A stretch of 64,000 nt of DNA from Paragordius varius (Eukaryota > Nematomorpha): the NCBI GenBank assembly GCA_964247055.1, contig OZ176057.1, forward strand, positions 2,542,001-2,606,000. Reading direction: 5' to 3'. Shown piece by piece: positions 12,050-24,200 of this stretch; the first letter of the stretch is position 1; every line of letters starts with the position of its first letter. The position numbers were made by a program, and so were the translations under genes. The notes under the pieces are model-generated. The model ran no database searches, was not told where the DNA came from, and worked only from the letters and a program-made list of their open reading frames with translations.

Positions 12050-13708
12050 ATGCTAATAATTCAAATTATAAGAAAATTTTCAATTTTACCTTCGCAACAG
12101 TCTTTCCCCACTATTTACCCAATCTATGATTATTGTATTCATCATTTATTGGAGCCACGGATAAAATATAAGAAGTTGATGACTGATTATGACGCTATTT
12201 CATTAAGCGCAAAGTTACGCCATGAACACGGGATGCCAGAAAGCGCTCATTGTATTACGCCCCAAATTTTAGGAGAATATTTTAAACCTATTATCGCTCT
12301 TGAATATGAAGCCGCTGAAATGAAATATCGGAGGTTAAAAAATAAATTTAAATATATAACGTCACCTAATCAACATATTATAGACCAACATGCCGCTCTT
12401 CAACGATTAAAGACATCTAAAATGTCCCTAATAAATTGCGTTTTGCAATTTCCAAACACACTTATGCGGGATTTTGGCTGTGATTTATTATCTATCAAAG
12501 TTGTTAGTAATAATAATTTTCAAAGTTCTTCCAAAATTCTTAATTCACATATTTTACAAGCTACAAACTTAATAACTAATCTTGAATATGGTCACTCGGA
12601 ATACCAACAAATCTTATTGGAAGATGAAATTTACAATTATTTATGCAATCAAAAAATGGGAACTGACGAAACAAATATCACCCCAACCTCGAACCTACAT
12701 GTAATGACCCTACCCGATTGGGTCAAAATGCCAATAATTGAGGGATGTGGGCTGGCTAATTATAGTTCCGATGTTGCTAATAATCATTTGCTACCAGTTA
12801 CTGACAATCAAGATTTTTTAAAAACTGACACAGAAGGATGGAATGAAGCCAAAAAGCTATTCACCATCAATAAAAATACCCTCTGTTTAAATCCTAACCC
12901 GTTAAGTGTATATGCCGCATATTTTACTAAAATGTCAAGTCAAATAAATGATCCCGAAAATGGGGTTAATAAGGCACCAAAACTCAAATGGGTTGATCAA
13001 GGGTTTTTTACTGTAGCCAATTTATACCGTAATTATCACGTAGCTGAATTATACAGCGATTATAATACTCAAAATTATAGCCAGGATTTAAATCTCCTCC
13101 GTTTACATAAATATTTGAAAGAGAATGGTATTGAGATTGGTTCCGCTAGAATACCATATCAAACGAGGAGTGCCACCTTATTTGTCGCATGTCACAATTA
13201 CGAATCTTCACGAATAAGTTTTCAAAACTCAATTAACATCATTACGGGTCTTTATAAACACTTGGGTGTTTCATCGTCCGATTTTCAGCTTGTAGAAGCT
13301 CCCTTGGCTGAATATGAATTAGCAGACGCTTATAGAATAAATATTCAGGTAGGGGTATCGCTTCAGACAATTAAAATGGCTTTCATCGATAATGCAAGTA
13401 GATGGCCTCACGACCATAATTTAGACACGATGTTATCGGACAAAGACACAAAAATATATGTGAATCTCGGTTATCTGGCATATGTCGGTGATTATGTCAG
13501 CCAAAGATTAGCTATGCTAGGAAAATATTGCATTGATGAAGAGGACATTAATGACAAAAGCAACGCGCTTAATGCTCCTAATAAAATTAGCAAATCAAAT
13601 GTCGCAATTACACCTCAAAAGCATTTTTTCATCCATGGCATATATGGTGAAATATGTAATATACCCTTATTAACCAAAATTTTAAACGTTCGATCCAACA
13701 ATTTATAG
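12050..13708 (+). CDS. Uncharacterised 552-residue protein, single exon
   Basis: One uninterrupted open frame of 552 codons with globular composition: no low-complexity runs, and regular hydrophobic and charged spacing. I do not recognise the family. The first 20 residues are hydrophobic and basic with no acidic residue, which would suit a mitochondrial presequence, but this is inference. A pyrimidine-rich acceptor (CTTTTTGCTTTAG) ends at 12043, six bases before the ATG. The ATG exon may therefore be preceded by an unseen 5' exon or receive a trans-spliced leader. AATAAA sites at 13774 and 13789 follow the stop. The gene converges on NUP50, with only 94 bp between the two stop codons. It lacks introns, unlike every other gene rebuilt here, so a retrocopy or recently acquired gene is possible. 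Coding status is near certain. Confidence 0.85.
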   Translation: MLIIQIIRKFSILPSQQSFPTIYPIYDYCIHHLLEPRIKYKKLMTDYDAISLSAKLRHEHGMPESAHCITPQILGEYFKPIIALEYEAAEMKYRRLKNKFKYITSPNQHIIDQHAALQRLKTSKMSLINCVLQFPNTLMRDFGCDLLSIKVVSNNNFQSSSKILNSHILQATNLITNLEYGHSEYQQILLEDEIYNYLCNQKMGTDETNITPTSNLHVMTLPDWVKMPIIEGCGLANYSSDVANNHLLPVTDNQDFLKTDTEGWNEAKKLFTINKNTLCLNPNPLSVYAAYFTKMSSQINDPENGVNKAPKLKWVDQGFFTVANLYRNYHVAELYSDYNTQNYSQDLNLLRLHKYLKENGIEIGSARIPYQTRSATLFVACHNYESSRISFQNSINIITGLYKHLGVSSSDFQLVEAPLAEYELADAYRINIQVGVSLQTIKMAFIDNASRWPHDHNLDTMLSDKDTKIYVNLGYLAYVGDYVSQRLAMLGKYCIDEEDINDKSNALNAPNKISKSNVAITPQKHFFIHGIYGEICNIPLLTKILNVRSNNL

Positions 13709-13788
13709 ATAATAATTCCCTTGACAAGAAACACTATGATTCGAAAATGTAACAAGATTTGATCCTTTGGAGAAATAAAAATATAAGA

Positions 13789-13800
13789 AATAAATTTATT
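13789..13800. terminator. Palindromic polyadenylation signal shared by two convergent genes
   Basis: AATAAATTTATT is its own reverse complement, so it presents AATAAA to both strands. It lies 81 bp after the stop of the plus-strand orphan gene and 2 bp after the NUP50 stop on the minus strand. Use by either gene is inferred. Confidence 0.5.
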
Positions 13801-13802
13801 AT

Positions 13803-15307
13803 TTATGCAAAGTATGCATAAAATTCTTTGGCCAAATTAAGCGTCTTAAAGCGTAAGAGATATGTTGTTGGGCTTGGTTCACCGGCAATGACTATCATTA
13901 CACTATTCTTTCCTAAAATATATATTTATGTAAAATATTAAAACAAAATAATCAAATTTTCTAATACTTATAAATAAGCAAACAAAAAATAACCTTCGGT
14001 AAGGGTTACAGGTGTTTTCGCTTTAGCTACTATACTATTTAAGATGACAGTTCCAGAAGCATTTGCGGCCCGTATCAAAAGTTGGTATTTAGAGTCAACG
14101 GGCGTATTGATTATATTATCGTTTTCAGTGCTTTTTATGTAACAAAATCCAACTCCTATAAAAAGAAGATTAATATAATTAAGAGAAACAATAAATGTTT
14201 ATAAACCCGTATTTTAGAAAAAAATATTTATAAAATTTAACCATATTTTACGGATATTAATATAAAGTCGATTTCTCTTCCAATATTTAATGAATTTCTC
14301 TGGTTAAAACAAAATTTGAAACATTATATACCAAGTAAATAGGTTAAAAACCCCAAAAATATGGTTGTTAAAATATTTTTAGTTACCTATATCTTTAAAA
14401 GCGGATTGTTCCTTTCGGTAAAGTTTACATTTATTGACCCATAAACAATTTGATTCCTGGAATTGAGGTTCATCTGCATCATTGGTTGTCATGACAACCA
14501 TATTATCGCCCGCAGACGATTCCACTTCATCCTTTTCATCATTGTTCTCGTCAGAATTTGTAATCACAGGATTATTTTTGGGCGTTTGGGGTGTAAACGA
14601 AAATTGAAATTTTGATAAACTATTATCATTATTGTATGAACCAGCCTTCAAATTTGGTTTTGAATCTGTAGATATGGGTTTAAACGAAAATGTTTGTAAT
14701 GGAGTTGATATAGCAATCGAACATTGATTATTTAACAAATTTTGGGTATTTGTATTATCTTGCGAATGATGCGTTATATTAACATGTTTAGGAGAGGTAT
14801 GAAAACCATTTATACCTGATAAGGTAAATGGTTTAAATTCCAAAGATTTTGTTTTAGTTTCAATCTGTAAATCTAGTTTTAATTGATTATTTTGTTGGCT
14901 GTAATCATTAAATATGGGCGTAAGATCACATTGCGGATTAACATCCAAAACTTTATTTACCCAATTAACAAACATTTTGTTAAGATGTGAAAGTGAGGCA
15001 AGATAATAAATTTCAATGTCTTTTTGAGATTCAAAATATGTGTCCTTTACTAATTTACCATTAATATAAATGCGTTTGTTATCAGGTTCGGGTTTTATCT
15101 TACTAATAGGTGTGCTTTTATTTACAGGGGTGTTTGGGCCACTACTCAAACGCTTTGCTTTTATTATTTTCCGCTTTGATATGTCCTCCGTTGAATCATT
15201 AAAATTTTGTTCAATATCTAATGTTATCACATAATACCTTCCTCGGAACTAATTTCATCCCAATTATCTTTGGTTTTTTGAGTTAGCGCTCTACGTTTAG
15301 CTGACAT
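13803..15307 (-). CDS. NUP50: Nucleoporin 50 (NUP50) with RanBP1-type domain
   Basis: Four exons, 15238-15307, 14387-15217, 13994-14155 and 13803-13912, join with matching phase (1, 1, 1) to give 390 residues. NUP50 is a nuclear-basket nucleoporin that binds importin-alpha and Ran and helps cargo release. The N-terminus (MSAKRRALTQ...DNW) aligns with the importin-alpha-binding start of animal NUP50, and KRKIIKAKR matches the next basic patch. A central segment reads NPQCDLTPIFNDY, the signature NPLCDLTPIFKDY of the family. The C-terminal third begins VNKCKLYRK and continues over the last three exons as a Ran-binding domain, ending shortly after GKNSVMIVIAG. The first intron is only 20 nt (15218-15237); skipping it is needed to keep the frame and the family alignment. 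The frame upstream of the ATG stays open for about 40 codons, so an N-terminal extension cannot be excluded. Confidence 0.93.
15218..15237 (-). other. NUP50: 20-nt intron in NUP50
   Basis: On the minus strand the intron reads GTATTATGTGATAACATTAG. Exon 1 ends GAGGAAG and exon 2 starts ATATTGAA, giving Glu-Glu-Asp-Ile-Glu in the family frame. Reading through gives a stop within ten bases. Confidence 0.8.
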
Positions 15308-15505
15308 ATCTAGCAAAATGTTTGCATATGATTTATATTCATCAGATAGCCATAAATTGATAAAAAATATTTCTGGGGGATTCTCTTTTGAGTTATTTGT
15401 CGAATATATATAATAATTTACATTTTATCCTAAAAATGACTCAAATACTACTTTATTAATAAACTCTAAGACAAATATTTAGACATGCAATTTGTACATG
15501 AAATA

Positions 15506-16885
15506 ACATTTGGATACAACACATTCATTTTTAGTACTTTGATCCAAATTGGGCTAGTTAAATACCCCAGGCCTTAAAATTAAATTTTTTACAAAATATG
15601 GAAATACACCATGGTAAAATTTTGCACTTATATATCATAAATAAACCTAAATATAAAAAAAAATTATTCAAAAATATTTTATATTATTATAAGCTAAAAC
15701 CGAAAGTTAAAAATTTAGTCAACGTGATATGTGTGCAATGATAAAATTAAAAATAATACAAAATGAACCGCTTTCTCTATATCTATCAATGTTAAATGTA
15801 ATATAAATATAAAAATTAGCTTTAATTTTACCCTAAAAATTAAATGAAGACGACATTTTGCAAAATAAAATATAAATGGCATCGAAGTAGTTTGACATGG
15901 AACTTTTTTTAAAAAAAGATATTTTGGCATATTTTATAAATTTAATAGTATAGAATCATAAATTTAAGTTTGAACCGTTTCATTCAGTAGTTATTTTAAC
16001 TCAAATTTATTCAGGCGTATTTAAATAACCCCAATTTTAATCGGATTATTAATATATATTTGACCATTTTTCAGGTATTCTATAAGAAAAGTTGTTAAAC
16101 ACAATAAATTTTTAAAACATCATATAAAATGAAATTTATGCCATATAACAAGAACATCTTTCCCTTCTAAAAGTATTTTTTGTTTGAGGCTTATTTACGC
16201 GGTGTACCACAGGGTGATTTTATATTCTTATTTAAATGACATAGGTATTTAACCAAATTTATAATAAGATGCTTTATAACTTTTGCTCTTACTTCAAAAA
16301 CATTTTTAACACTTGATTCAAATTGGGGTATCTAAATACTCAGATAAAATTTGAGTCAGGACTTGTAAAAAACTACTGAAGGAAACGGTCTTAATTTAAA
16401 TTTATGCTTTTATCTTAATAAAAATTATATAAATATGCCAAAACATCTATATAAAATTTTGTTTTGAAAAAAAAGTTCCATGTCAAACTTTTTCGATGCC
16501 ATTTTTACTTTACCAAATTTTTGCAAAATATCGTCTTCATTTAATTTTTAGGGTAAAATTAAAGCTAATTTTTTATTTAAATTACATTTAACATTGATAG
16601 AAATAGAGAAAGCGGTTTATTTTGTATTATTTTTCAATTTTATCATTGACACATGTCACGATGACGAAATTTTTACCTTTCGGTTTGAGCTTAAAATATG
16701 TCAATATTTTTGAATAAAATTTTTATATATTTCGGTTTATTAATGTTATATAAGTGCAAAATTTTGCCATGGCTTCGATTCCTTCCATATTTATTAAAAT
16801 TTAGTTCTAAAGAGGCCTGGGGTATATAACTACCCCAATTTGAATCAAAGGACTAAAATGAATGTGTTGTATACAAATGTTAAAA
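15506..16885. mobile_element. Family-C fold-back element, apparently full length
   Basis: Outer ends TAACATTTGGATACAACACA (left) and the inverted TGTGTTGTATACAAATGTTA (right). Each arm runs about 520-560 bp with matching inner blocks (ATTCAAATTGGGGTA, ACATGTGTGC-like, AAATGGCGTCGAAGTAG-like, GTATTTAAATACCC-like). The arms surround a spacer of about 270 bp with no open frame. It is non-autonomous. Related arms are at 10.9, 17.3, 39.6 and 51.7 kb. Confidence 0.7.
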
Positions 16886-17269
16886 ATGTAAAATTATAAA
16901 TAATAATCCTTGTTAATTATTTATATGGATATGTATGAAATTGTATTTACTACAAATTATATTTTATATGACATTATAAATATTTATATGGATTATTTAT
17001 ATGATATTGTATCTAATATATATAGTATTCTAATTTACTTATTGTAAACTATCCTTGCTAAAATATATATATACACCTATACAATCACAAAGGAATCACT
17101 TATAAAATGAAATAAATTCTATTTTATTATATTAAATTTGTTCAATCTTATCACTTGGATACATATATATTTCTGTCTTCTAACATGGATCTTTTGAGAA
17201 CCCAAACCTGTTAAAATATGGAGCAAATAAAAACTATTGTAAAAAAATGCATATATTACATTAATGAAA

Positions 17270-17615
17270 TACAAAGAAGTTGAGCATCAAAGTAAGTGTC
17301 ACATGTCATGTGTGCATTATCTAAATATAAAAAGAATGCAAATTAACCAATTTTTCTGCTTACAGCAATCTTAGACTTAAATGAAAATAACTTCAATTTT
17401 AGCGTTGAATCAAATGAATACTATTTTGAAAAAAATTGTGAAATAAAATGGCGTCGAACTAGTTTGATATGGAACCTTTTTCAAAAACCAAATTATTTGG
17501 ATATTTTGTCCTGTGCCTAAATTTAAATTAAAACCGTTTGTTTTAATAATTTTGAAAATATGAACTTAAGTTGGTCTGAGTGTCCCAGATCCCCCAATTT
17601 GAACAAAGTGTTAGA
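17270..17615. mobile_element. Partial family-C arm
   Basis: Contains TGTCACATGTCATGTGTGCA, AAATGGCGTCGAACTAG and the inner end CCCAATTTGAACAAAGTGTTAG in family order. The outer end is missing. Confidence 0.55.
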
Positions 17616-18680
17616 CTTTTTTAGGGCCATTTTTTCTAAATTATTTGAATCGCTAATATACAGGCAAAATATATATTGTAATTAACACTTATGCCCTTTG
17701 GGGGTAGTATTATATCCCAGAGCAATTTGAAATTAAATATCTTAGTATTTAAGATGTTAAGCCGAATTAGAGTTTTAAGCGCAGTAAAATTGTGAAAAAA
17801 TCATCATATTAAACTTCTTTGACGCCATTTTTGTTTTTGAACTTTTTATTGCAAGTGCAAGAGGCAAATATTTACATATTATGGTTAGAAAATGTAAACA
17901 ATTAATTTTTGAAAGTTCTCAGGTTTTACCAGCAAAATTGATGCTTATTAATTTTAATATCTGGTTATGTTTCGGAGCTGTCAATATCAGACTCTACAAG
18001 TCACAAATAAATATAAAAGTTTGTCTAATACATAAAAACAATATTTGATAATTTTAATAAAAATAACTGTAAAAACACTAGTTTTCAACATTGATATGAG
18101 ATTTAAACCATCCCAATATGTCAGCGCGCACAAAAAAATGAATACGTCATGAGGTGTTAGATGAACAATGAAGTTCAGAAATCAGAATTATATTTTAACA
18201 GTTGAATTTTATAAAGTTATTGTTACCTGGTTTGAAATCATTTGATTTTAAACTATAGAAGTTAAGAAAGTGTAAAAATTATGAGCTTTACATAAGAAAT
18301 ATTTAATGATTAAATCCTAACCACTAGAACTTTGTAAACAGTAGTTTATTGGGTTTGAACGCTTGTGCATAAAATTCAACCTAAATGCAATAGTCCATAA
18401 AAAAATGAGGTGATAATAGATACCATGTATAATTTAAATTTAAAACTATCTAAATTGCCATCGCAAAGGCAGTTATCAAATATAATAAGGTTTAATGACA
18501 TCAAACCAAAAACCAACCAAAGTTAGATTAATCAAGGCAACAGTTTTCCCCACATGAGGGGGGGGGAGCTGTACACTAAAAAAATATGAAAAACGACTAA
18601 TAAATTCTTTCGAATTTGGAGGAAACTTCTCCAAATATGAACAGGCAAAATTTCTACGCCACTATTTTAAATAAAATTAA
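17616..18680. other. Intergenic, no feature seen
   Basis: A+T-rich, with stops in every frame. A G tract (GGGGGGGGAG) at about 18560 is the only compositional oddity. Confidence 0.5.
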
Positions 18681-18965
18681 TCTGGAAATGTCACTTTTAG
18701 GCAGCCTAATACGGCAAAAACTATCCATTTAGGGCCACATAATGAGATCTAACTCACTTGAAAAGTCACTGATGCTGAAAGTGAGTGGTGCACGTAAAAG
18801 AGGGAGAAGACGAACTCGTTGGATGGATAACACCCTCAAAGAAATCAACCAATCATTATCCGAACTATAGGCTAGATCCGGTATTCGCATTGAATGGAGA
18901 AGTTATATTCTCAATGTTGCAGTTAGTCGGAATCGACCTTGGCAATAACAACACTATATAATAAA
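18681..18965 (+). pseudogene. 3' fragment of an RTE-type LINE
   Basis: Translation gives HIMRSNSLEKSLMLKV, then a basic GARKRGRRRTRWMD block, and a degenerate RxxIEWRSY end. This is the C-terminal tail typical of RTE/BovB reverse transcriptases, also seen in the better copy at 52.6-53.6 kb. The frame is broken by an in-frame TAG after NQSLSEL and by a shift upstream of HIMR. It ends near a short CAA-like tail (AATAACAACAC). It is a dead, 5'-truncated copy. Confidence 0.75.
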
Positions 18966-20814
18966 GCTTGTTTCAAAAGTATGATTATCAATATATAAAA
19001 TTCAATTGGGTAAAAAGCCTTCATTTTACAGTTTTCAAAGATCTAAAGCAGGTTTGCTTATCATACTTTAGGTTGTGCCATCGTTTACGCTCTGATTTTT
19101 TCATTTGTGACTTATACAGTGTGCACAAAATGAGATGATATAAAAAGCACCTGATGAAATTCTGAAAGATTAAAGTGTAAGAATTCATTTGGTTTTATGC
19201 GTTATAGTTATATAGGACAAAAAACTTTTAATTTTTTTAATCCAAATTGAGATAACTGAACGTGATTAAACGAACGGCTGATATTTAAGTTGATAAATAT
19301 CAAAAATGGTAAATTTAATTAAAAAGATTATTAAAGTTAATTATTTATTTTCCATAAAAGACAATGTGACTTTTATAGTCACGATTTAAAAAAATAAAGA
19401 AAAAAAACGGCGGCGAAAGACATTTTTAAATTTTTTCATGTATCTTGCTCCTAAAATGATTTTAAATATCCTAATGGCAAAATTATTTTTTAAGATATTT
19501 AAATTTCAAAAGACCCTATGTAAAACTACCCCAAACGGTCAGCATATGCAAATAGCATAACTTAAACATAAAAAGCAACACAACATTTTGGCAAATTAAT
19601 ATTAGATGTGAGCTCCAAATATCGCAAATTTTTAAACCCGTATAAAACGGGCAAGTTTTCTTAAACTAAACGCGATGAAATCTTTAAATATGTGCTAAAT
19701 TTCGACATCAAGAAAAGTTAAATTGAGAAATTGCTACTTTGTTTAATGTTTATTTTTTACCATAATTTTATTAGAGAATACTTTGGGCGTTTGATGCATG
19801 CAAACGGTAAAAAAAGCTAAAATCCAGTTTTTTATGCAATTTATGTGCTGTAAAAAATTCGATATATTTCTATAAATAGATTTTTATAAAAATTTTCCCA
19901 ATTAGTAGGCCACCAACTTTTAAATTAAAATTTTGGGTAGATAGAAATGGTAAATTTACATCGAAAAGGTGTTTTTTAAAATATTAAAGCGTTTTTTCTA
20001 TTTAATCAAAACTCAAAATCGCAAAAACTGCGTTTCAATAAAATTTTAATAAAAATTAAATTTCAAAGAAATGTATTTTTTAAAATGTTTCTTTCTTTTT
20101 AGATGTCATAATCTACCATATATTAATTATTGTTTTCGTGCGACCTCAGCCATTCCAAAAATCTGAATTCGAACACTACATCTAAATTTTTAAAAATATT
20201 GTTTCGCCTTTAAAGTTTATGATCAATTTTTGATAAGCGTTTAACTTTCACAAAAAAATATTCGATTGCGCATAATTTGTACAAATTTTATTCAGTATAG
20301 ACTGATTTCCACAAAGTGTAATAATATATTTTAAATAATTCCTAAGACCCAAAACCAACATAACCTTGAGAATTCTGATATAATATTTATAAAAAAATAA
20401 ATTTCGCCAAGTTATTTTTATGTGCAGTGTGTATCCCAACTACAGATCCAAGAAATGATTTCGTAACTGTTTAGTCCGATCTCGGATAGAGTTATTACAC
20501 CATTTTAGCTAATTGTACAAAATAATGCGACTTTGCATTAATTCCAAAAAAAACAAAAGTGTTTTTATTCAATTATTTTAACACACTTTTTTTATATTTT
20601 AGTCGAGATTTTTGGCTTCTAAAATGGTGCTTAATGTTAATTTATCCCATTTGACATGATGCCACTACTATTTACATATCAAAACAACTTGAATCCATGA
20701 TATAGCCAAAAAATTAAAGGGCTGCAAAAAATATTTGATCTCGCCCCAAGGGCCATATACCATATAATACCGATAAAAAATAGCTGTGTTAAACATATGA
20801 TTCTTAATTATAAT
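18966..20814. other. Gene-poor interval with decayed repeat
   Basis: No supported gene. Segments at 19120-20560 resemble parts of 9.5-10.9, 51.0-51.7 and 53.6-55.6 kb, suggesting an old dispersed repeat with unclear ends. Confidence 0.4.
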
Positions 20815-21109
20815 AATAAAAAGTGAAATTATACGGACAAAACTTAAAAATGTAGATACGAATATTTTTATTTAAAAAACAACCATACTTTTTTCTCCAT
20901 TTTTAAAGATATAACTCATTGTTTCCAATTACAAATGATAAAATTAATATGTATATTGGTTACACAATCAATTTTATAAAAACAATTGTAATTAAATAGC
21001 TTGCATAGAAAAAAACTAACGTTTGAAGAAGTATGGTTGACTGTTAGGTAAAAATATTTGTCTTTAAATTTTTACGTTTTGTCCGTATAGTTTCAGTTTT
21101 TACCGTATT
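20815..21109. mobile_element. Family-B miniature transposon
   Basis: Left part GTGAAATTATACGGACAAAA and right part TTTTGTCCGTATAGTTTCAG are inverted repeats. Length is about 295 bp with no coding capacity. Confidence 0.75.
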
Positions 21110-21274
21110 ACTTAAAATAGAGCTTCCAAATATTCAAAAAATATGGCGCCATAAAAAATCACTCATGCAGCGTGTAAATTGCGGTTTAACTACCACTGGC
21201 TTGTCACCGATTTTATGTTAAAATTTGTTTTAAATTTGATGTTTAAAAGGTAATAAAAAAATTTATTTATATAT

Positions 21275-24200
21275 TTAAGGATAAAGATATGAACGTATCC
21301 AGTTTCCATTTTCATCTTTGCGATATTCGAAAATTCCACGTTTCCATTGATCAGACGACTTTGTCAGCTGATTCTCAGCAGTTTTTTGATCAGCTGTTGT
21401 TTCATCTGGCTTGTTTGGAGTTGTTTGATAACATTCTTTGTTTAAAACGTCAGGGGTTCGATTTGTTTCTATTCCATAAAATAAATTATACGTTTGAAGG
21501 AATATAAAAGAATTAAACATTTTACTTACATAACTTTTGAATACATTTTAGTTATTTTTTGAAATGTATTATATTCAGTAAGAAGCACAATTATAGATCA
21601 TATATCTATTTTAAAAGGCTAAAGGAGTATATTTACATCTTATTTGCTATGTATGAGGTTCTCAATTAATTAAATTTTTAATTAGCACTGTATTTTTTTC
21701 TCCACAATTTTCAAAACGTAATTAAAAAAAACGAATAAGCTCATACATGGCTACACACTTGTAAATTAAATAACCTTTACACCATTTAAAATATAGTACA
21801 AGCCTATAATAGTGATCCTTACCATATATCCATGTCTAAATACATTTACAAAATGTTAATACTATACTATTTTAAGGGTTTATTTTATATATTTTTTTGT
21901 TCGATCCATATTTTTTAACAAATCGCAACAAATTAGTTTATTTACCCTTGAAAGCACCCTACTTAATTCCCCAATAATTATTCAAAACTATGGTTTATTT
22001 CATACTTGAAACCATTAAAAGTGTTCGATACTTTGCATACAACAGGAAAAAAGCAATCGTCATAGCTATTGTCAAAAAACCAAAAACCCACACAAATATA
22101 GTAATAATAAGAGTGTTTGAGACGCTGTTTAAATTCCCATTTTGCATTGAATGAACGTTGGAATTATCCATTGATGAGAGGAGCCCATTTTTAGTACTAA
22201 TCTCATTTTTGTAAGGTGCTGCTTTCCAAATTTTATAATTTAAATTTACATCCTTATCTAAACTGTCCCCTGCCTGTGGATTTTGGTGGGGAATTTCAAC
22301 TTTAGTGGTAATTATGTTAGCCTTGTCAAATGAATGTAATGGCCGTTTTTTGTCTAAAAAATGTATAACAATTTACGATCGTTAATTTATTATAGATTCG
22401 AGTTCATCAAATTAAAAAATTAAAAAACCTTTATAGTGGAGATTATCTCTCCTGCTAAAACCGTATGAAAAATTTCATGGCTAATTATCCGAATTTTAAT
22501 ATTACAGTAAAAATATAAATTATACGAACAAAACGTAAAAGTATAAAGACAAATATTTTTATTTAAAAGACATTCCATACTTTTTTAAACTTCATTTTTA
22601 AAAAAATAACTCATTGTTTCCAATTGTGCAAATTATAAAATTTATATGTATATTGTTGACACAATCATTTTTATATAAAACAATTGTAATTAAATAGCTT
22701 ATAAAGAAAAAACTAAAGTTTGAAAAAGTATGATTGTCTTTTGGAAAAAAATATTTGTCTTTATTTTTACGTTTTGTCGTATAATTTCATTTTTACTGTA
22801 AATTTGCTTTGATAAATAAATAATATTTTAATATTATTAAATATTTTGAATAAAAAAAATAATTTCACCAAAAACATGAATTTTAAGGACTTTTATTCAA
22901 TTAATTCAAAAAGGCGTCGTATTTAACGCGGGGTGGAACTTAAGGTGCTGGTAACTTATGAAAACACCTCAAATATAACCGGAAACGCAATTAATAAAAT
23001 AAATTAATTAAAATAAATCTGCCAGTTCTGTCTAAAAGCCTACATATGCAAAAATTATATACCCATTTCATTATGCTCAATCACATGGTATTGTTTGATA
23101 AGTTTTGGCCTTAAAATTGTCGTATACTCAGGCTCTCTTTGATTTGATGTCACATTTTCAAAATTTTGTGGCTTATTATCCTTATTAAAATTATGGTAAC
23201 AATAGGCATCCCATCTAACGCATGAATAGACACCCTGATATAAATAGCTTAGATTCTTGGAATTTTGTTCCATCGTTCCCAATTCAAATGTTGTAGTTAT
23301 TAGTGTTTCAGATAGTGCGCTTTCTTGCCAAAGGGCCTATTTTGATAGAAAAAAAATTTATTTTTTCATAGTGCGCCCACAAGTGAAAATGAAAAGATTA
23401 AACGTCAACACTAAAGGGCAATATTTTCTAATGGTAACCATATCATTTTTTTAAAAATTGGATTTATTTACAAGAAATATGAGGAATAAAGATGTAAATT
23501 GATCATGTATTGTTTATAATTTCAGAAATTTCAATCATTAGGGCAGGGGTGTCCAAGAAACGACCCGTAAAAAATTTCTGAAATTCATAATTTGTAAAAA
23601 TATAGTCAAAAATTTTTAGTGTTATTGATATTCTCAAACAATTTTCTGAATAAGCCAATTTAATAGACAAAGCACTACCCAAATTTGTTATAATATGTTT
23701 GCATTTTACAGTCTTATGTTTGATAACTAATAATAAAATATTTTACAAATGTCCAAATATATATTTTATGCCGCCCACCGAGTTTTGAGTCGATGTTAGA
23801 CACATCTAATTTAGGTTATGTTTTTGTTGATGTAAATAAAATTTTTAGTATAATTTTTAACATTTTGTCTTTACAAACTTTAAATGGCGTACGAAAACCT
23901 GTTGATATCCCCGTAAAAATCCTTGATGAGTTAAATAAGCTGCAGTGATGTTGGAATTTAGCTTGATAGCAACGGCTAATGGTATATTATTTTGTCTTTC
24001 ATTATTTTCGTTGTGAGCACCCCTAAGCCAATCATCAAAATCAATATCTGATGATAAAAAATCAAGGGAAAAGGGTAAAGTTTTGCCCAAATCTTTTGTA
24101 CCGCTATATGTTGACCAGGAATGTGGCTGGTTATTCAAGTTATTACCTTTATATATCGTATAAATTGAAATTATAATATGGACAAAATTTAAAAGCCAAA

